From the NCBI GenBank assembly GCA_039621445.1, contig CP154956.1, forward strand, positions 56,017,419-56,081,418: DNA of 64,000 nt. Reading direction: 5' to 3'. This stretch comes from Euglena gracilis. Taxonomy: Eukaryota; Euglenida; Euglenophyceae; Euglenales. Shown here piece after piece: positions 28,401 through 38,990 of the stretch. How positions within the stretch are numbered: the first letter of the stretch is position 1; each line of letters opens with the position of its first letter. The notes below the pieces were generated by a model. The model saw nothing but the letters and a program-made list of their open reading frames with translations, was not told where the DNA came from and did no database searches. The position numbers were made by a program, and so were the translations under genes.

Positions 28401-29663
28401 GAATCAGACCGAGACTTAACACCTGTCCCCCCGGGGGGGGGGGTGAGCGACTGACTGGTTTTTTTGGCCGTGACCCCCCTCCCCCCAGGGGTGGGGTAGG
28501 CCAGAAATCACCCAAAAAGGTGGCTGAGTGGCCAACCGGCGCCGGAGAAAAGTTTGGCCCAAAATGGCCTTGAAAGGCCAAAAAGTGACTGGTTGTCCTG
28601 AGTGGCCGACCCCCCCCCCCGGGGGGGAAGTGACTGATTGGCTTGGCCGAAAAAAGTGATTGCCTGGTTTTTTCGGAGAGGAAAGTGACCCCCCCCCCCC
28701 GGGTTCGCTAAGCAATGGCATGGTTTGCATACAAACTGATTCCCCATGTCCCCCTCTCTCCATTTTCTTGACCCGCCGAGTTTGGAGGAAACTCTACGGG
28801 TCAACAAAAAAAATGATTGCGCAAAGTGTAAAAAATGGCTTCTTCACCCCCCCCCCCAGGTTGTGAAGTCGACAGTTGGGTTGAGTTGGGAGGTCTGAAA
28901 AAGGGGTTCTACCAATGATTTCGCTTTCAAGCTCAAGTTTTTGGGGCATTGGACTTCAAAAAAGGCGTTGGCGTCTCGGCCCCTTCGGGGCCAGGGGGAC
29001 AAAAATACATTTTGGTTGTGCCATAAAAAATTTTCCTCGGCGCTTCGCGCCGGGAAAAAAAAGGATGTGCTCCAAATTTTGTCGGTTCCTCGCCCCCCCC
29101 CCCCCCCTGGGGAAAAAATTTCCGACGCCGCTGGCGAGGGGGTCCGAATAGGGGGGGGAGGGGGGGAAATGGCCGGAAAATGGCGCGGCGAGGGGGTCTT
29201 GGATGGGGGGGGGGAGGGGTGTACCATGGTTGCACAATGAAAAATGTGTTGGGTGGCGTGGCGAGGGGGTCCAGCTAGGGGGGGGGGGGGGGGGGGGGGT
29301 AAATGGCGTGGCGAGCCCCTCGGAGAGGGGGGGGGGAGGAGTGTACCAACCCCCCCTTGACAGGGGCCATATCTCTGGCCATACTACGAGTTGGGACCCA
29401 AACCAGGGGGTCAATCATGAGGTTTGGGGGGGGGGTTGACCATTTTTTGAGGTTCCCGGAGCCTGGTTTTGCGATTTTGGGCCAGTTTTGGGTGTTCGGG
29501 GGACCCCTGAGGGAGGGGTCGGGAGGCAGGTCGGGACCCAAAATTTTGAAAAATTTTTTTCGTTCAAAAACACTTTTTTCACTTTAGAACAACAAAAAAA
29601 GTGCTTTTGAGCAAAAAAAAAATCCGACCTGGACCCCCCATGCCCCCCCTGGCTGGGGCCCGC
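28401..29663. repeat. Intron: GTGACTGACTGGTTTTT and GTGGCGAGGGGGTC blocks
   Basis: 28435-28700 carries GTGACTGACTGG and GAGTGGCC units between G/C runs, shared with 25.8, 54.7-54.9 and 55.3 kb. 29100-29340 repeats GGCGAGGGGGTC, the motif of the MITE at 11229, with G runs of up to about 20. Hairpins of the type GGCGCTTCGCGCC occur. No gene. Confidence 0.5.
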
Positions 29664-30190
29664 CAGGGAATTTCTTAAAGACCCCCCGGGGGGGGGGGTC
29701 CAGCCTCCGGCTGGCAAAAAGGCTGCTGGCTGGATTTGGGCTGCTTTCTGGACCCCCCCCCCCGGGGGGGGTGGGGGGAGGGGGGGGTCCGGGGCTGGAG
29801 TAGGCTGGGCTGGGCTGGGTCGAGGAAAAACCAAAATTTTCTAACACATTTTTGCCATTTTCGACATTTTGATGGGTGGAGCTAGATCAAGGCTGGGGGG
29901 CTGCGATGGAGGGGCTGTGATGAGGGGGAAAAATGCAGGGATAAGTGAGCTGGACAGCCCAGTTGGCTGGTCGGCCTGTGGCCGGCTGGGCCGGCCTTCG
30001 GCCGGCTGGCCCGGCCTCCGGCCGGGCTGGACCCAACTTTATTTCACTCGACCCCCGGGGGGGGGGGGGGGCTCCCAGCCCGAATTTGGGCTGCTGGCTG
30101 GATTTGAGCTGCTGGCTGGCTGGACCCCCCCCGGGGGGGTAGGGTACCCCCCGTACACCGCCCCCCTGGCCGGTGTACTTGGCCATTTTT
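29664..30190 (-). mobile_element. CAGGG-end MITE family, rearranged copy
   Basis: Reverse-complement relative of the elements at 47644 and 59352. It starts CAGGGAATTTCTTAAAGACC and contains GGCTGGGCTGGGTCGAGG, AACACATTTTTGCCATTTTC and GATCAAGGCTGGGGGGCTGC in the same order. The far end is replaced after about 30145 by a CCGTACACCGC..GGTGTAC hairpin. Confidence 0.65.
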
Positions 30191-30194
30191 GGGT

Positions 30195-31179
30195 CAAAAA
30201 AGTCGAAAAAATCGGGAAAAAAAATTGCCCAAAACCATGGTTTTTGACCTCCCGGACCCGAAAAAGTGTTTTTGGGCCGAAAATGAGCGTTTTTCGACCC
30301 GCCAGCGCCCTGTTTTGGCCCGAGTCCTATGGACTTTGGGTCATTTTCGGGTCAAAAATGTCGAAAAAAATCGAAAAAAAAGTTTTGCCCCAAAACAATG
30401 TTTTTTTGCCTCCCGGACCCAGAAAAAGTGTTTTGAACCGAAACAGAGTGTTTTTCAACCCTCCGGCCCCAGCCCGGGCTGGGCAGCCGGCCGAGCCGCC
30501 GGCAAAAAAAAAGCAGGCCGGGCCGGGCCGGGGTGGTCTCCCAAAGAGCTCAGCATACCCTGGTGGACTTAGGGGGGGGGGGGTCGGAGCGACTAGTCGC
30601 TCCGACCACAAATGGTCGCTGGCGACTGGTCGCTACCGATCCTAGCGACTAGTCGCTAGCGACCACCAAAAAGTCTATCACCAATTTCTCGCTCGGGGCC
30701 AAAAAATGGCACCTCATTTGGCCCGCAATTAGGAATCAATTGCCAAAAATGTGTGATAATTTCCAAATTGGATCTATTTTTGGACCCAAAAGTTCTTAAA
30801 ATAGGTCCCATGTGACGTTGTATGTGAGGTCACACTGGTGACACGTGACCCGTCAAACTGACAGTATTTTTGGCTTTGCACTAAAAAGTGCGCACTGCCC
30901 TAAAAAGTGCACACCCCTTGGGGTCCGAAACTACGTCCTTAAAATGCGCGCACCCGTGCACTTATTAGGGGGGGGTTTACACAAGGCATTTGACCTTCAG
31001 ACAATCTCACGGCCCTTGGGGAGAAGCACACGTATTAGGGGGTATCACCTCGGATTGCATAAACCGGGGAAAAAGTAAAACACCGCTGGATAGGGCGTTC
31101 CAAGGGTTTCGCTTCATTGTCGAGATATTTTGGGGAAATCATTTTTTTGAGCAAAAAAAGCACCCCAAAAACACCCAAA
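30195..31179. repeat. Intron: repeat doublet and AAGTGCGCAC units
   Basis: 30195-30470 is a minus doublet of the CGAAAAACGCTCATTTTCGG repeat. 30590-30660 has GCGACTAGTCGC-type palindromes. 30880-30980 has AAAAAGTGCGCAC units ending TTATTAGGGGGGG-TTTAC, an inverted partner of 26044-26060. 31080-31130 holds the GGGCGTTCCAAGGG repeat. No gene. Confidence 0.5.
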
Positions 31180-31489
31180 ATGGCGGCTCCGTGCGGATTT
31201 CCGGTGGTCCTCCTTGCGGAGGTCGGGCCGACCATGGTCGGGCCGACCATGGTCGGCCCGACCTGTGGTGGTGGTCGACCGACCTGTGGTGGTCGGGCCG
31301 ACCAGGTCGGGCCGACCACCATTTTTTTGCACTACCCCCCCCTTTTTTGCATTTTTAAGCCCCCCCCCCCCCTGGTCGGTAGGTGGTCGGTGGCTGGTCG
31401 GTAGGCATAAAAATGGTCTGTGAAGGCCCCAAATCACCTGGAAATGCACTTATGGCCAGTTCTCCCCCCCCCCAGGACCATGTCCTGGG

Positions 31490-31610
31490 GGGACCTGGGG
31501 GGGGGCCTGGGGGGGTCCTGGGGGGACCTTGGGGGGTCCTGGGGGGCTCCTTCGGGGGGTGCTGGGGGGCTCCTGGGGGGGTGCTGGGGGGTCCTTGGTG
31601 GGTCCCGCAT
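31490..31610 (+). repeat. GGGGGGTCCTG minisatellite
   Basis: About ten imperfect units of GGGGGGTCCTG or GGGGGCTCCT. Strong G-quadruplex potential on the plus strand. A short resumption lies at 31670-31695. Confidence 0.75.
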
Positions 31611-31856
31611 TTTTTTCGGCAGAAATTTTGCAGAACAAGTTCAGGTTATTCTAAAGTGGGTACCGCCCGGTGGGTCCTGGGGGGGTCCTAGGGGGGAAAC
31701 TGGCCATGACTCTCACGAGAGGCAGAAAACTCCCCCCTCCACCCAGGGGGAGTTTAAAAGTCGGCAGTTGACTCAGTAGCACAGAGTGGGTAGTTCGCCG
31801 ACCAGTCGGCCAACTGGCTCCCCCCCCCCTGTCTCACCGACCAGCTGCCGACTAGG

Positions 31857-32786
31857 CCAACCGACCAATTGGCGTTGTCGGTCGGCCAACCAATTGGCTA
31901 GTCAGCCGACTAGTCGGCCGACTAGCCAGCCCACCCTTCCAGCCTGCCACCAAACAGTCGAAGGGTCGATCGACCAGCTGAAGGGTCGGTGACTGATGCG
32001 TGAAAAACTGGTGCCTGCAGGGGACCAGCTACCCCAAAGAGGCGCCCAACTAGGGTTAATACACATTGGGGGACCCTCGCTCGGCGCCTTCGGCGCCTCG
32101 CTCGGGTCCCCCAATGTTTTTAACCCTAGTTGGGCGCCTCTTTGGGTTCGCTGGGTCCCCTGCAGACACCAATTTAACGACGTTGAGGGGATGGGATGGG
32201 ACAGTTTGGGATGGAAACTTGACCCTAACCCTACTCCTTTAATTAACGTGATCATCTTATCCAGTTCTGAATTGCTGCGGCCTTCGGCCGCTGGGTGGGC
32301 ATCGGCCTTCGGTTGATGCAGGGCCTTCGGCCATTCATGTGCGGGGGCTCCGCCAACCGACCAATTGGCGTTGTCGGTCGGCCAACCAATTGGCTAGTCA
32401 GCCGACTAGTCGGCCGACTAGCCAGCCCACCCTTCCAGCCTGCCACCAAACAGTCGAAGGGTCGATCGACCAGCTGAAGGGTCGGTGACTGATGCGTGAA
32501 AAAGTGGTGCCTGCAGGGGACCAGCTACCCCAAAGAGGCGCCCAACTAGGGTTAATACACATTGGGGGACCCTCGCTCGGCGCCTTCGGCGCCTCGCTCG
32601 GGTCCCCCAATGTTTTTAACCCTAGTTGGGCGCCTCTTTGGGTTCGCTGGGTCCCCTGCAGACACCAATTTAACGACGTTGAGGGGATGGGATGGGACAG
32701 TTTGGGATGGAAACTTGACCCTAACCCTACTCCTTTAATTAACGTCATCAACTTTTCAAGTTCTGTATTGCATCGGCCTTCGGCCG
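31857..32786. repeat. Near-identical direct duplication (about 434 bp) with large internal palindrome
   Basis: 31857-32290 and 32353-32786 match at an offset of 496 with only a few differences (GTGATCATC against GTCATCAAC). Each copy contains a palindrome of about 150 bp (GTGCCTGCAGGGGACC, AGAGGCGCCCAACTAGGGTT, centre GGCGCCTTCGGCGCC, and mirror) and interleaved GACTAGTCGGCCGACTAG palindromes at its left. The spacer and right flank carry CGGCCTTCGGCCG hairpins. Confidence 0.85.
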
Positions 32787-33745
32787 ATGCACGGCCTTCG
32801 GCCAGGCGGCCTTCGGGGCGCATTGCGGTTGACTGGTGGGGGGGAGGCTTACGCTTAAATAAACACCCCCAGATGAAATCTTTGGTCGGTGGGGGGCCGG
32901 TGGACCCTTGATGGGGGCCCCGAGGGGAAAAAAAAACAATGATGAAACAGGGATTACATGAAAATCCTTTAGAAATGCAATCACGAGAGGCAGGAAACTC
33001 CTCCCTCCACCCCCATCCGAACGTCAAATAAAAAAATCCCTTGAGTTGGCAACATACTCGGGGGATAAGTTGTTTTTGTGGCTCACTTTTTCATGTGCGG
33101 GGGGGGCTCCGCCCCCCCCGCACCCCCCCCACTCAAATAACAAAATACCCTCTATGTTGGCAACATACTTGGAGGGCTAAATCCTTTTTGTGCAAAATTT
33201 TGCAATTATATTGAAAATCCGATGGGGAGAGGTGTTCTTTTGCCAAAAGTGGCCCAAAATGGGCATTTCCCCTCCAAGTTTTTGCATATTCACCCCCGAT
33301 TGGTGGGTTCTGGAGCCATTTAAGTGGGTTTTGACTGGTTTTGGGGTGATTTGGGCAAGAAAAATTTTCTGTGTCAAGAACTGTGTTTGGGCCAAGAGTT
33401 AGGGGGAGCCCAGGGGCGCCTTCGGCGCCGCGGTCGCCCCTGGGCCCCCCTAAAACCTTGGCCCGAAACACTGTTCTTGTTTGAAACCGTGTTTTGGGCG
33501 GAGATTTAAGACTTTTAAAGTCTCGAAATCGGCCCAAACACGGTTTCAGGGGGGGGGGGGGGCTTAAATTTCCAGAAAGGGGGGGGGTGATGCAAAAAAA
33601 TGGTGGTCGGCCCGACCTGGTCGGCCCGACCACCACAGGTCGGGCCGACCATGGTCGGCCCGACCTCATGGTCGGCCCGACCAGGTCGGGCCGACCACCA
33701 CAGCGACCACCACCGGAAATCCGCTCGGGGCCCAAATGGGGTGTA

Positions 33746-34177
33746 TGAGTTGCGGGGGGACCGCGGGGGGGGGGGTCACATGGGGAACATTACTGCCAAT
33801 CTAATCTTTTTCAAATTTCTCCCCAATTTTGTGATTTCAAGCTATGAGGCAACTGATTATGTGTCAAATGTGTTAAATTTGGGGTTGGACGATAGAAATA
33901 TTTGGTCCGAGAAGGATAGTTCTGAGAAATGTACCCCAAAATGACCCTGCAATTTCCCCGGAAAAAAAAGCGGTAGACAACTTTTTTTCCTCGGGCCATA
34001 TCACCGGACTGGCGGGGAGTTGTGGGTAACCCAACTAGAAACTAGAAACTAGGGATCCTCTCCTAACCTACAGGCTATTCATTTTGGGGACCAGGAAATC
34101 CAATCACATTGCTAATCCTCGGGTGTCCCGGTCTACTCAGGGAGGGGGGGGGGTCGGACCCTCCCTCTGGCCGGGGT
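33746..34177. other. Intron, no gene
   Basis: A/T-rich sequence; nothing recognised apart from G runs at 33760 and 34145. Confidence 0.4.
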
Positions 34178-34225
34178 GGTAAGCTTCGCTCTTACTCTAA
34201 ATAAATAAGAGCTCAGCGACCAGGG
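34145..34225 (-). repeat. GAGCGAAGCTTACC unit (SINE-like), copy 2
   Basis: On the minus strand GCTGAGCTCTTATTTATTTA leads to AGAGTAAGAGCGAAGCTTAC, then CCCGGCC and GGGTCCGACCCCC. It is followed at 34230-34340 by GAGCTCTTTGGGAGACCACC and CCGGCC-rich sequence that also occurs at 30480-30550. Confidence 0.5.
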
Positions 34226-35878
34226 TGTGACGTAGGGCTGAGCTCTTTGGGAGACCACCCCGGCCAGGCCAGGCGGCCCGGCCAGGCGGCCCGGTTCGAC
34301 TTGGCCCGGCTGGCTGCCCAGCCCGGGCCGGGGCCGGGCTGTTAAAACCTATTTTCTGGGCCCGACGCCTGTCTTGAAATTCTATTGACATCAACGGATT
34401 TCAGGCTTTTATGTCGGTCGATTTCCATTCCATTGAAATCTGTTGCTGGTCAGATTGGGAATTTTTAGTGACTTTTTGGACATTTTGGATATCCCTTTTT
34501 TTTCGACATTTTTGGTCCTATGGGGTTGTGGAGGCGTTATGGATCAGACAAAAACCAAATTTTGTGGTCAGGTGATCACTGCTGGCTGAACTTTGGATGG
34601 AACAGACGGAAGGATGGTACTTAGGATTACCATTTTCTGGAACTTCAGAAAAAGCATTCGGCAAGTTTGTTCTGAACCAGTTGTCATCACTGGTCATCTG
34701 AAAGAACAGCTTTCGGGTGAGGAGTGATTTGGCAATGTTAAACCTATTTTCTGGGCTCGACGCCTGTGTTGCAATTCTATTGACATCATCGGATTTCGGG
34801 CCAAGGCTGTGTTCATAGCAACATGGCTTTGGTCAAAATCTGTGTTTCTAAAAAAAAAACGCAGACTCTGACCTGAGTCTGTGTTTCGAAACGCTGAGTC
34901 TGTTATTCGGCCTGAGTCTGTGTTTCGAACGCAGACTCAGGTCAGAGTCTGCGTTTAAGACGCAGTTCTTGATATAGAGATTGTTTCTTTCAAAATGGAA
35001 GAAAAAAGCATTCCGAAAAAAAAGAAACAAAAGGTTGGTCGACATTAACGGGTTTCAGGCTGAAACTGACAATGTCCCAAAACGGAACAAAAAGGCATTC
35101 AAAAAAGGAAACAAAAGGTTGGTCGATTTCCAAGACATCGGAATCCGTTTATGTCAGTCAATTTCCATTCAGGCGCCCGTTTATGTCGGTCGATTTCCAT
35201 TCAGGCGCCCGTTTATGTCGGTCAATTTCCATTCAGGCGCCCGTTAATGGGCCAAAAACCATTTTTTTAACCATATTTCCGTCCAGGCGGTTCGGTCGAA
35301 TGAATATCAAGACAGGCGTCGGGCCCAGACAAAATATGTTTTAGAAAAATCGACCGACACTAACTTATTCAGCAGGGGCGCCGGGCGGCTTGCTTCGCTC
35401 GCTCGCGCCCGGCACCCCTGCTGAATCTGTTAGTGTCGCTCGATTTTTGTATAGAAAAACACTCATTTTCGGCTCAAAAACACTTTTTCCGGGTCCGGGT
35501 TGCCAAAAAACATCGTTTTGGGGGGTTTTTTGCACAATTGGCAGTTTTTTGCGGTTCTTTTGTTCCCGGTTCGACCCCGGTTGGGCCCAGCTCCAGTCGG
35601 GCCCAGATCCAGCCCGGACCCCAATAGAGACAAGGCAGTGCAGACGGCCATTTCTCAGGACCACCAAACCAACTGGCCTCCATCAACCAGCATGTGCCGC
35701 CTTGGAATCCACTGACATAAACGGGCTTGGAAATCAACCGATATAAATCAGCCTGAAATCTGTTTTTGTCAGTAGAATTTCAAGACAGGCGTCGGGCCCA
35801 GAAAATTGGTTCTAAACTTCAACAGTTGAGTTTTTGCATCACCAGGATACCAGTTTCCTTCTTCCAAACCCCTCACAG
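34226..35878. repeat. End of 12-kb intron: dispersed repeats
   Basis: 34560-34735 is the AGAGCTTTC-type repeat, the 'empty site' relative of the 24.1-kb MITE target. 34855-34975 has nested ACGCAGACTC/GAGTCTGCGT hairpins. 35140-35245 repeats CGTTTATGTCGGTCAATTTC three times. 35370-35430 is a hairpin with GGGCGCCGGGC arms. 35455-35560 is a CGAAAAACGCTCATTTT repeat. Confidence 0.55.
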
Positions 35879-35966
35879 GAACACTGGTGTTGGTTATGTT
35901 TGTTATGACTCAGAGGAGACAGCACAACGAGAGGTTGTGAAGCAGCATATGTTCCAGGGACAGAAG
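35879..35966 (+). CDS. Exon: RRM1 strand 3 (RNP1) and helix 2
   Basis: Acceptor TCTTCCAAACCCCTCACAG, donor AAG-GTGTGG. Phase 2 to 0. Reads R-NTGVGYVCYDSEETAQREV then VKQHMFQGQK. GVGYVCYD fits the RNP1 octamer and the next residues fit helix 2. The codon split AG|G restores Arg across a 12-kb intron. Confidence 0.85.
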
Positions 35967-36019
35967 GTGTGGGTGCTTTTTTAAAAAAAAACAAACTCTT
36001 CTGTTTCCTCTTCTTCCAG

Positions 36020-36066
36020 CTGGTACTGGAACCAGCATACCGATTTGAGAATCAACCAGAATTCAA
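36020..36066 (+). CDS. Exon: RRM1 strand 4
   Basis: Acceptor CCTCTTCTTCCAG, donor CAA-GTGTGC. Phase 0 to 2, reading LVLEPAYRFENQPEF. It completes RRM1 (GQK-LVLEPAY). An alternative donor at 36107 gives a Cys-rich extension and is less likely. The upstream intron is 53 bases. Confidence 0.75.
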
Positions 36067-37792
36067 GTGTGCCCACTTTTGCTGCCTTGTTGTTGGGACA
36101 GGTCGCATTTGCACTCTCTGAAAAACATGGTTGGATGGATGGAGTCTTTTTGGAAATCGACAAAAATGCCATTTTTCTGGTCAAAACAAGGGATAATTGC
36201 CATTTTTTTTTGAAATTGGCATTTTTTTTTTAAAGGAGGAACCCGCACCGCGGTTATCACCGCGGTTACATGGGCAAAGTTGCCTTGCAGGATAGTGGAG
36301 GCAGAGTTCAAAATTCACTTTCAAATCACACGATGATCTTGGTTTAGATTCCACCTTTCAACAGTTGCTCTCTTAAGCTCATGGTAATTGCATCCCTTTT
36401 CAAAAAAATTTCCCAGCTTCAAAAAAATTCTCAACTTCAGGTTCAATTTTGATTGAATGAGTTGGCTGACTCCTGATTTCACAAGTACGATCCTTGTCCG
36501 AAACTTCCCAAATTCCTAATTTATCCCTGATAAATTGCCAAATTTTGGATTTTCTTTTTGAGTATGGGGTATTGGAGGTTTGGGGCATCCGACTCTCGGC
36601 CACCAAGGAAGGTTCCCATTTTGCTGTGCTGAGGGGGTCGGACCCCCAGGGGGTGGTCCGCAAAATGGGAAACTCCCCAAAATAACCCCCCCCCCCCAAG
36701 AACAAGACCCCCCAAGACGGTGACATTTTCCCTGAAAAATTACCAAAAACCCCAATTTTAGACAGGAAAATGATGAAATTTCAATTTTTTTGGCATTTTT
36801 CAGTTCCAAAAATGGGGTAAAAGTTGAATTGCATTTTACACATAGCGCAAAGCGCTGAAGGAAAATTTTAAGTGTTGTTTTGAGAACCTGGAAAATGATG
36901 TTTTCGGCCTGTGTCAGTCAAAAAAGTCCAAAAACAAGACCCCCCCAAACAGTTAGACCCCCCCCCCCCTGCAGTTCTCCAGCAACGTACCCAAAAAATA
37001 AGACCCGGGTCTGATTTTGGGGGGTTCACCCCCCCCTTCGTCGGCCGACCCCCTTGGCATGAAGCTTGGACTGATGCCTTTGTTCTAGTTCTCACCGCGG
37101 TTACGCCGTGGTTACACCGCGGTCACCTGGGCTCCAAAAAAATCCCGTTGATGATATTTTTGAGGCATATGCTCAAGTTAAGATTTTTATAGCTAACCTT
37201 GGGTATATTTTGCCCCGAACCCAAATATTTTCACCGTCCGTCCCGGAATTTTCGCCGTCCGTCCCGGAAAATATTTCTGGTTCCACAGCCAGAGGCAGGT
37301 TGAGAGGGCAGTACAATTTGCTGAATGCTGACAGGTTGAACAACATTCACCAGACTTTGGCCATTGAACAAAGCTGACCATATCTTTTTTTCTGTTGTAT
37401 ATCGAGACCATGTTTTTTTATTCAAAGAAGCCTGATTTCAGCTGGTTTCCGCTTTTTGCTGGGAAAAAAAAAAGAGATATTTGCAGAGCTGTGAAAACGT
37501 TGCTTCGCCCTCCTGTGGCTTTTTTGTGCAGATTTCATTACATTTGGCAACCCCACCTTTTTTGAGTTCCTCTCCGCCATTTTTTGTCTGAGGAGACAAT
37601 TCTCAGGACGAGGGTGAAATGTTCTTGCTCCCAACGATTTGTCTCAGACATTTGTTTTCAACCCAGCAATGCCAATCATTCCCTGAATAGTTCGCATATG
37701 TTTGAAATTTCTGTCAAAATTTTCAAAATCGAAAGATTTGGCTCTTTTTCCTCTGTTTCATTGCTAGCTATGTAACCCCTCCTCATTAATAC
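36067..37792. repeat. Start of 12.5-kb intron
   Basis: 36590-36720 has CGGCCACCAAGG, TTCCCATTTTGCTGTGCTGA and GGGGGTCGGACCCCC, a diverged relative of the GTGCCGAGGGGGTC MITEs. 36245-36270 and 37095-37130 hold GGTTATCACCGCGGTTA-like words. 37288-37377 has a Met-poor open frame after a CCACAG (see rejected). No certain gene. Confidence 0.45.
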
Positions 37793-38685
37793 CCCCCCCG
37801 GTTTTTTGGACGCTCGAAGCTGGGGCAGGGTTTGATATAAGGAGGGCGTACATGGTTTAGGTGGGGGGGGTGTCCCCCCCCCCCCCCCCCCCCCCTCCTG
37901 GCCCGCAGGGGGGGGGTCGGTCCGGACCACCCCCCCCCACCTGCCAGGGGGGTCCGGACCGACCCTCGGGGGGGTTCCCGGGACCCCCCCAAAAAGGGTC
38001 AATTTTTTCCTCCGGCGCTTTGTGCCGAAAATTTTTTGCATTTTTGGCACATTTTTGCCCAAAAAGTGCCATTTTGGGCACTTTTGGTCGTTTTGGGGGG
38101 TCAAAAATTTTCGGTAACCCAGACCGCGCACCTGTTTAGGTGGGGGGGGGTGTCCCCCCCACCCCCCCCCCCCCTCCTGGCCCGCAGGATGGTGTCCGGA
38201 CCACCCCCCACCCACCTCTCCTTATATCGAACCCTGAGCTGGGGCCCAGGGGGGGTTTATTATTTGGGGGAGTTATTATTTGAGGGGGTTTGTTATTTGG
38301 GAAGGGGTTCATTCAGCAGGTTTCATTCCGACTTCTTTTGAAGTCATTGTTATGAGGCCAAAAAAAAAAAAAAGGAAACGGTGGCATAAAATGGCCAAGA
38401 ATGGCTTGAAATGACCTAAATTTGCCAAAAAAAAGAAGAAAAGTTGGCCCAAATGGGCAAGAAGGTCCACAGCATTTCCGCCCCCACTTTTTTGCTGGGG
38501 AAAAAGTGCCAAGGGTCCCGGGAGTAACTGCCAGATGTGGCGAAAAAAGCGGGGATCAGGGGCAGAGTCAACCAGGTCAAGGTGCGAAAATGTGTGGAAC
38601 TGGGGCAAAATTTGTTTGAAGGACTGGCAAAAGTCGCGGGGCTGGGTGGCAAAAGGCTTCTGGCCAGGGTGGAAACCAGGCTTGT
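37793..38685. repeat. GC-tract block and repeats
   Basis: 37860-38010 and 38140-38230 duplicate a unit with GTTTAGGTGGGGGG, TGTCCCCCCCC, CTCCTGGCCCGCAGG and GTCCGGACCACCCCCC. 38240-38310 has GGTTTATTATTTGGGG units. 38340-38680 is low-complexity A-rich, then unique-looking. No gene. Confidence 0.5.
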
Positions 38686-38990
38686 GCTTAGTCGGGTGCC
38701 TACCCCACGGGGGGGGGGGGGGGGGGGGTGCTAGGGGCAGGCACCCCATAGCACCCGATCCGACCCCCCCCCGGGGGGGGTAGGGTTTTGGGGGGTGCCT
38801 GCCCCTAGCAGGCACCCCCCTCCAACCCCGGCGCCGAAGGCGCCGGGGGCCCGGAAAAGGCCATTTTCAATGAAAATTTTCTGGGTCCAGCCCGGACCCC
38901 TATCCCCCCCCCGGGGGGGGGGGTGTGCCTGCTAGGGGCAGGCACCCTATAGCACCCACCCCCCCCTCCCCCCCCCGGTTGGTAAGCACA
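38686..38990. mobile_element. GC-rich hairpin element, copy 1 (pair of 53.95 kb)
   Basis: Shares with 53946-54230, in order: TTAGTCGGGTGCC.ACCCCAC, G run, TGCTAGGGGCA.GCACCC, GGGGTGCCTGCCC.TAGCAGG, AAAAGGCCATTTT, CAATGAAAATTTTCTGGGTC and GGGGCAGGCACCCTATAGC, ending GG.CGGTAAG. The CTAGGGGCAGGCACC/GGTGCCTGCCCCTAG words are inverted, so the unit can fold. Function unknown. Confidence 0.7.

Larger units (their letters stand above)
31180..33745. mobile_element. Inverted-repeat element of about 2.5 kb
   Basis: The ends are inverted over roughly 200 bp: 31180-31375 has GTGCGGATTTCCGGTGG, tandem GGTCGGGCCGACCATGGTC units, TTTTTTTGCA.TAC and a C run, and 33540-33745 has the same in reverse. The interior contains (GGGGGGTCCTG) repeats, a 0.43-kb duplication and A/T-rich sequence near 33150-33480. 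No transposase or other ORF was recognised, so it is presumed non-autonomous. Exact outer boundaries and target duplication were not resolved. Confidence 0.65.

Noticed and set aside
26044-30982. Inverted CCTAATAAGTGCGCA and TTATTAGGGGGGG words as ends of one 5-kb element
   Set aside because: Match is short and both sites are clusters of the same small repeat; independent copies are more likely.
37288-37377. Possible exon after GGTTCCACAG (ARGRLRGQYNLLNADRLNNI)
   Set aside because: Phases with the exon ending at 36066 give an early stop; it fits only with an unlikely alternative donor at 36107.
37601-37680. Possible exon after GACAATTCTCAG (DEGEMFLLPT)
   Set aside because: No suitable donor follows and no phase match.
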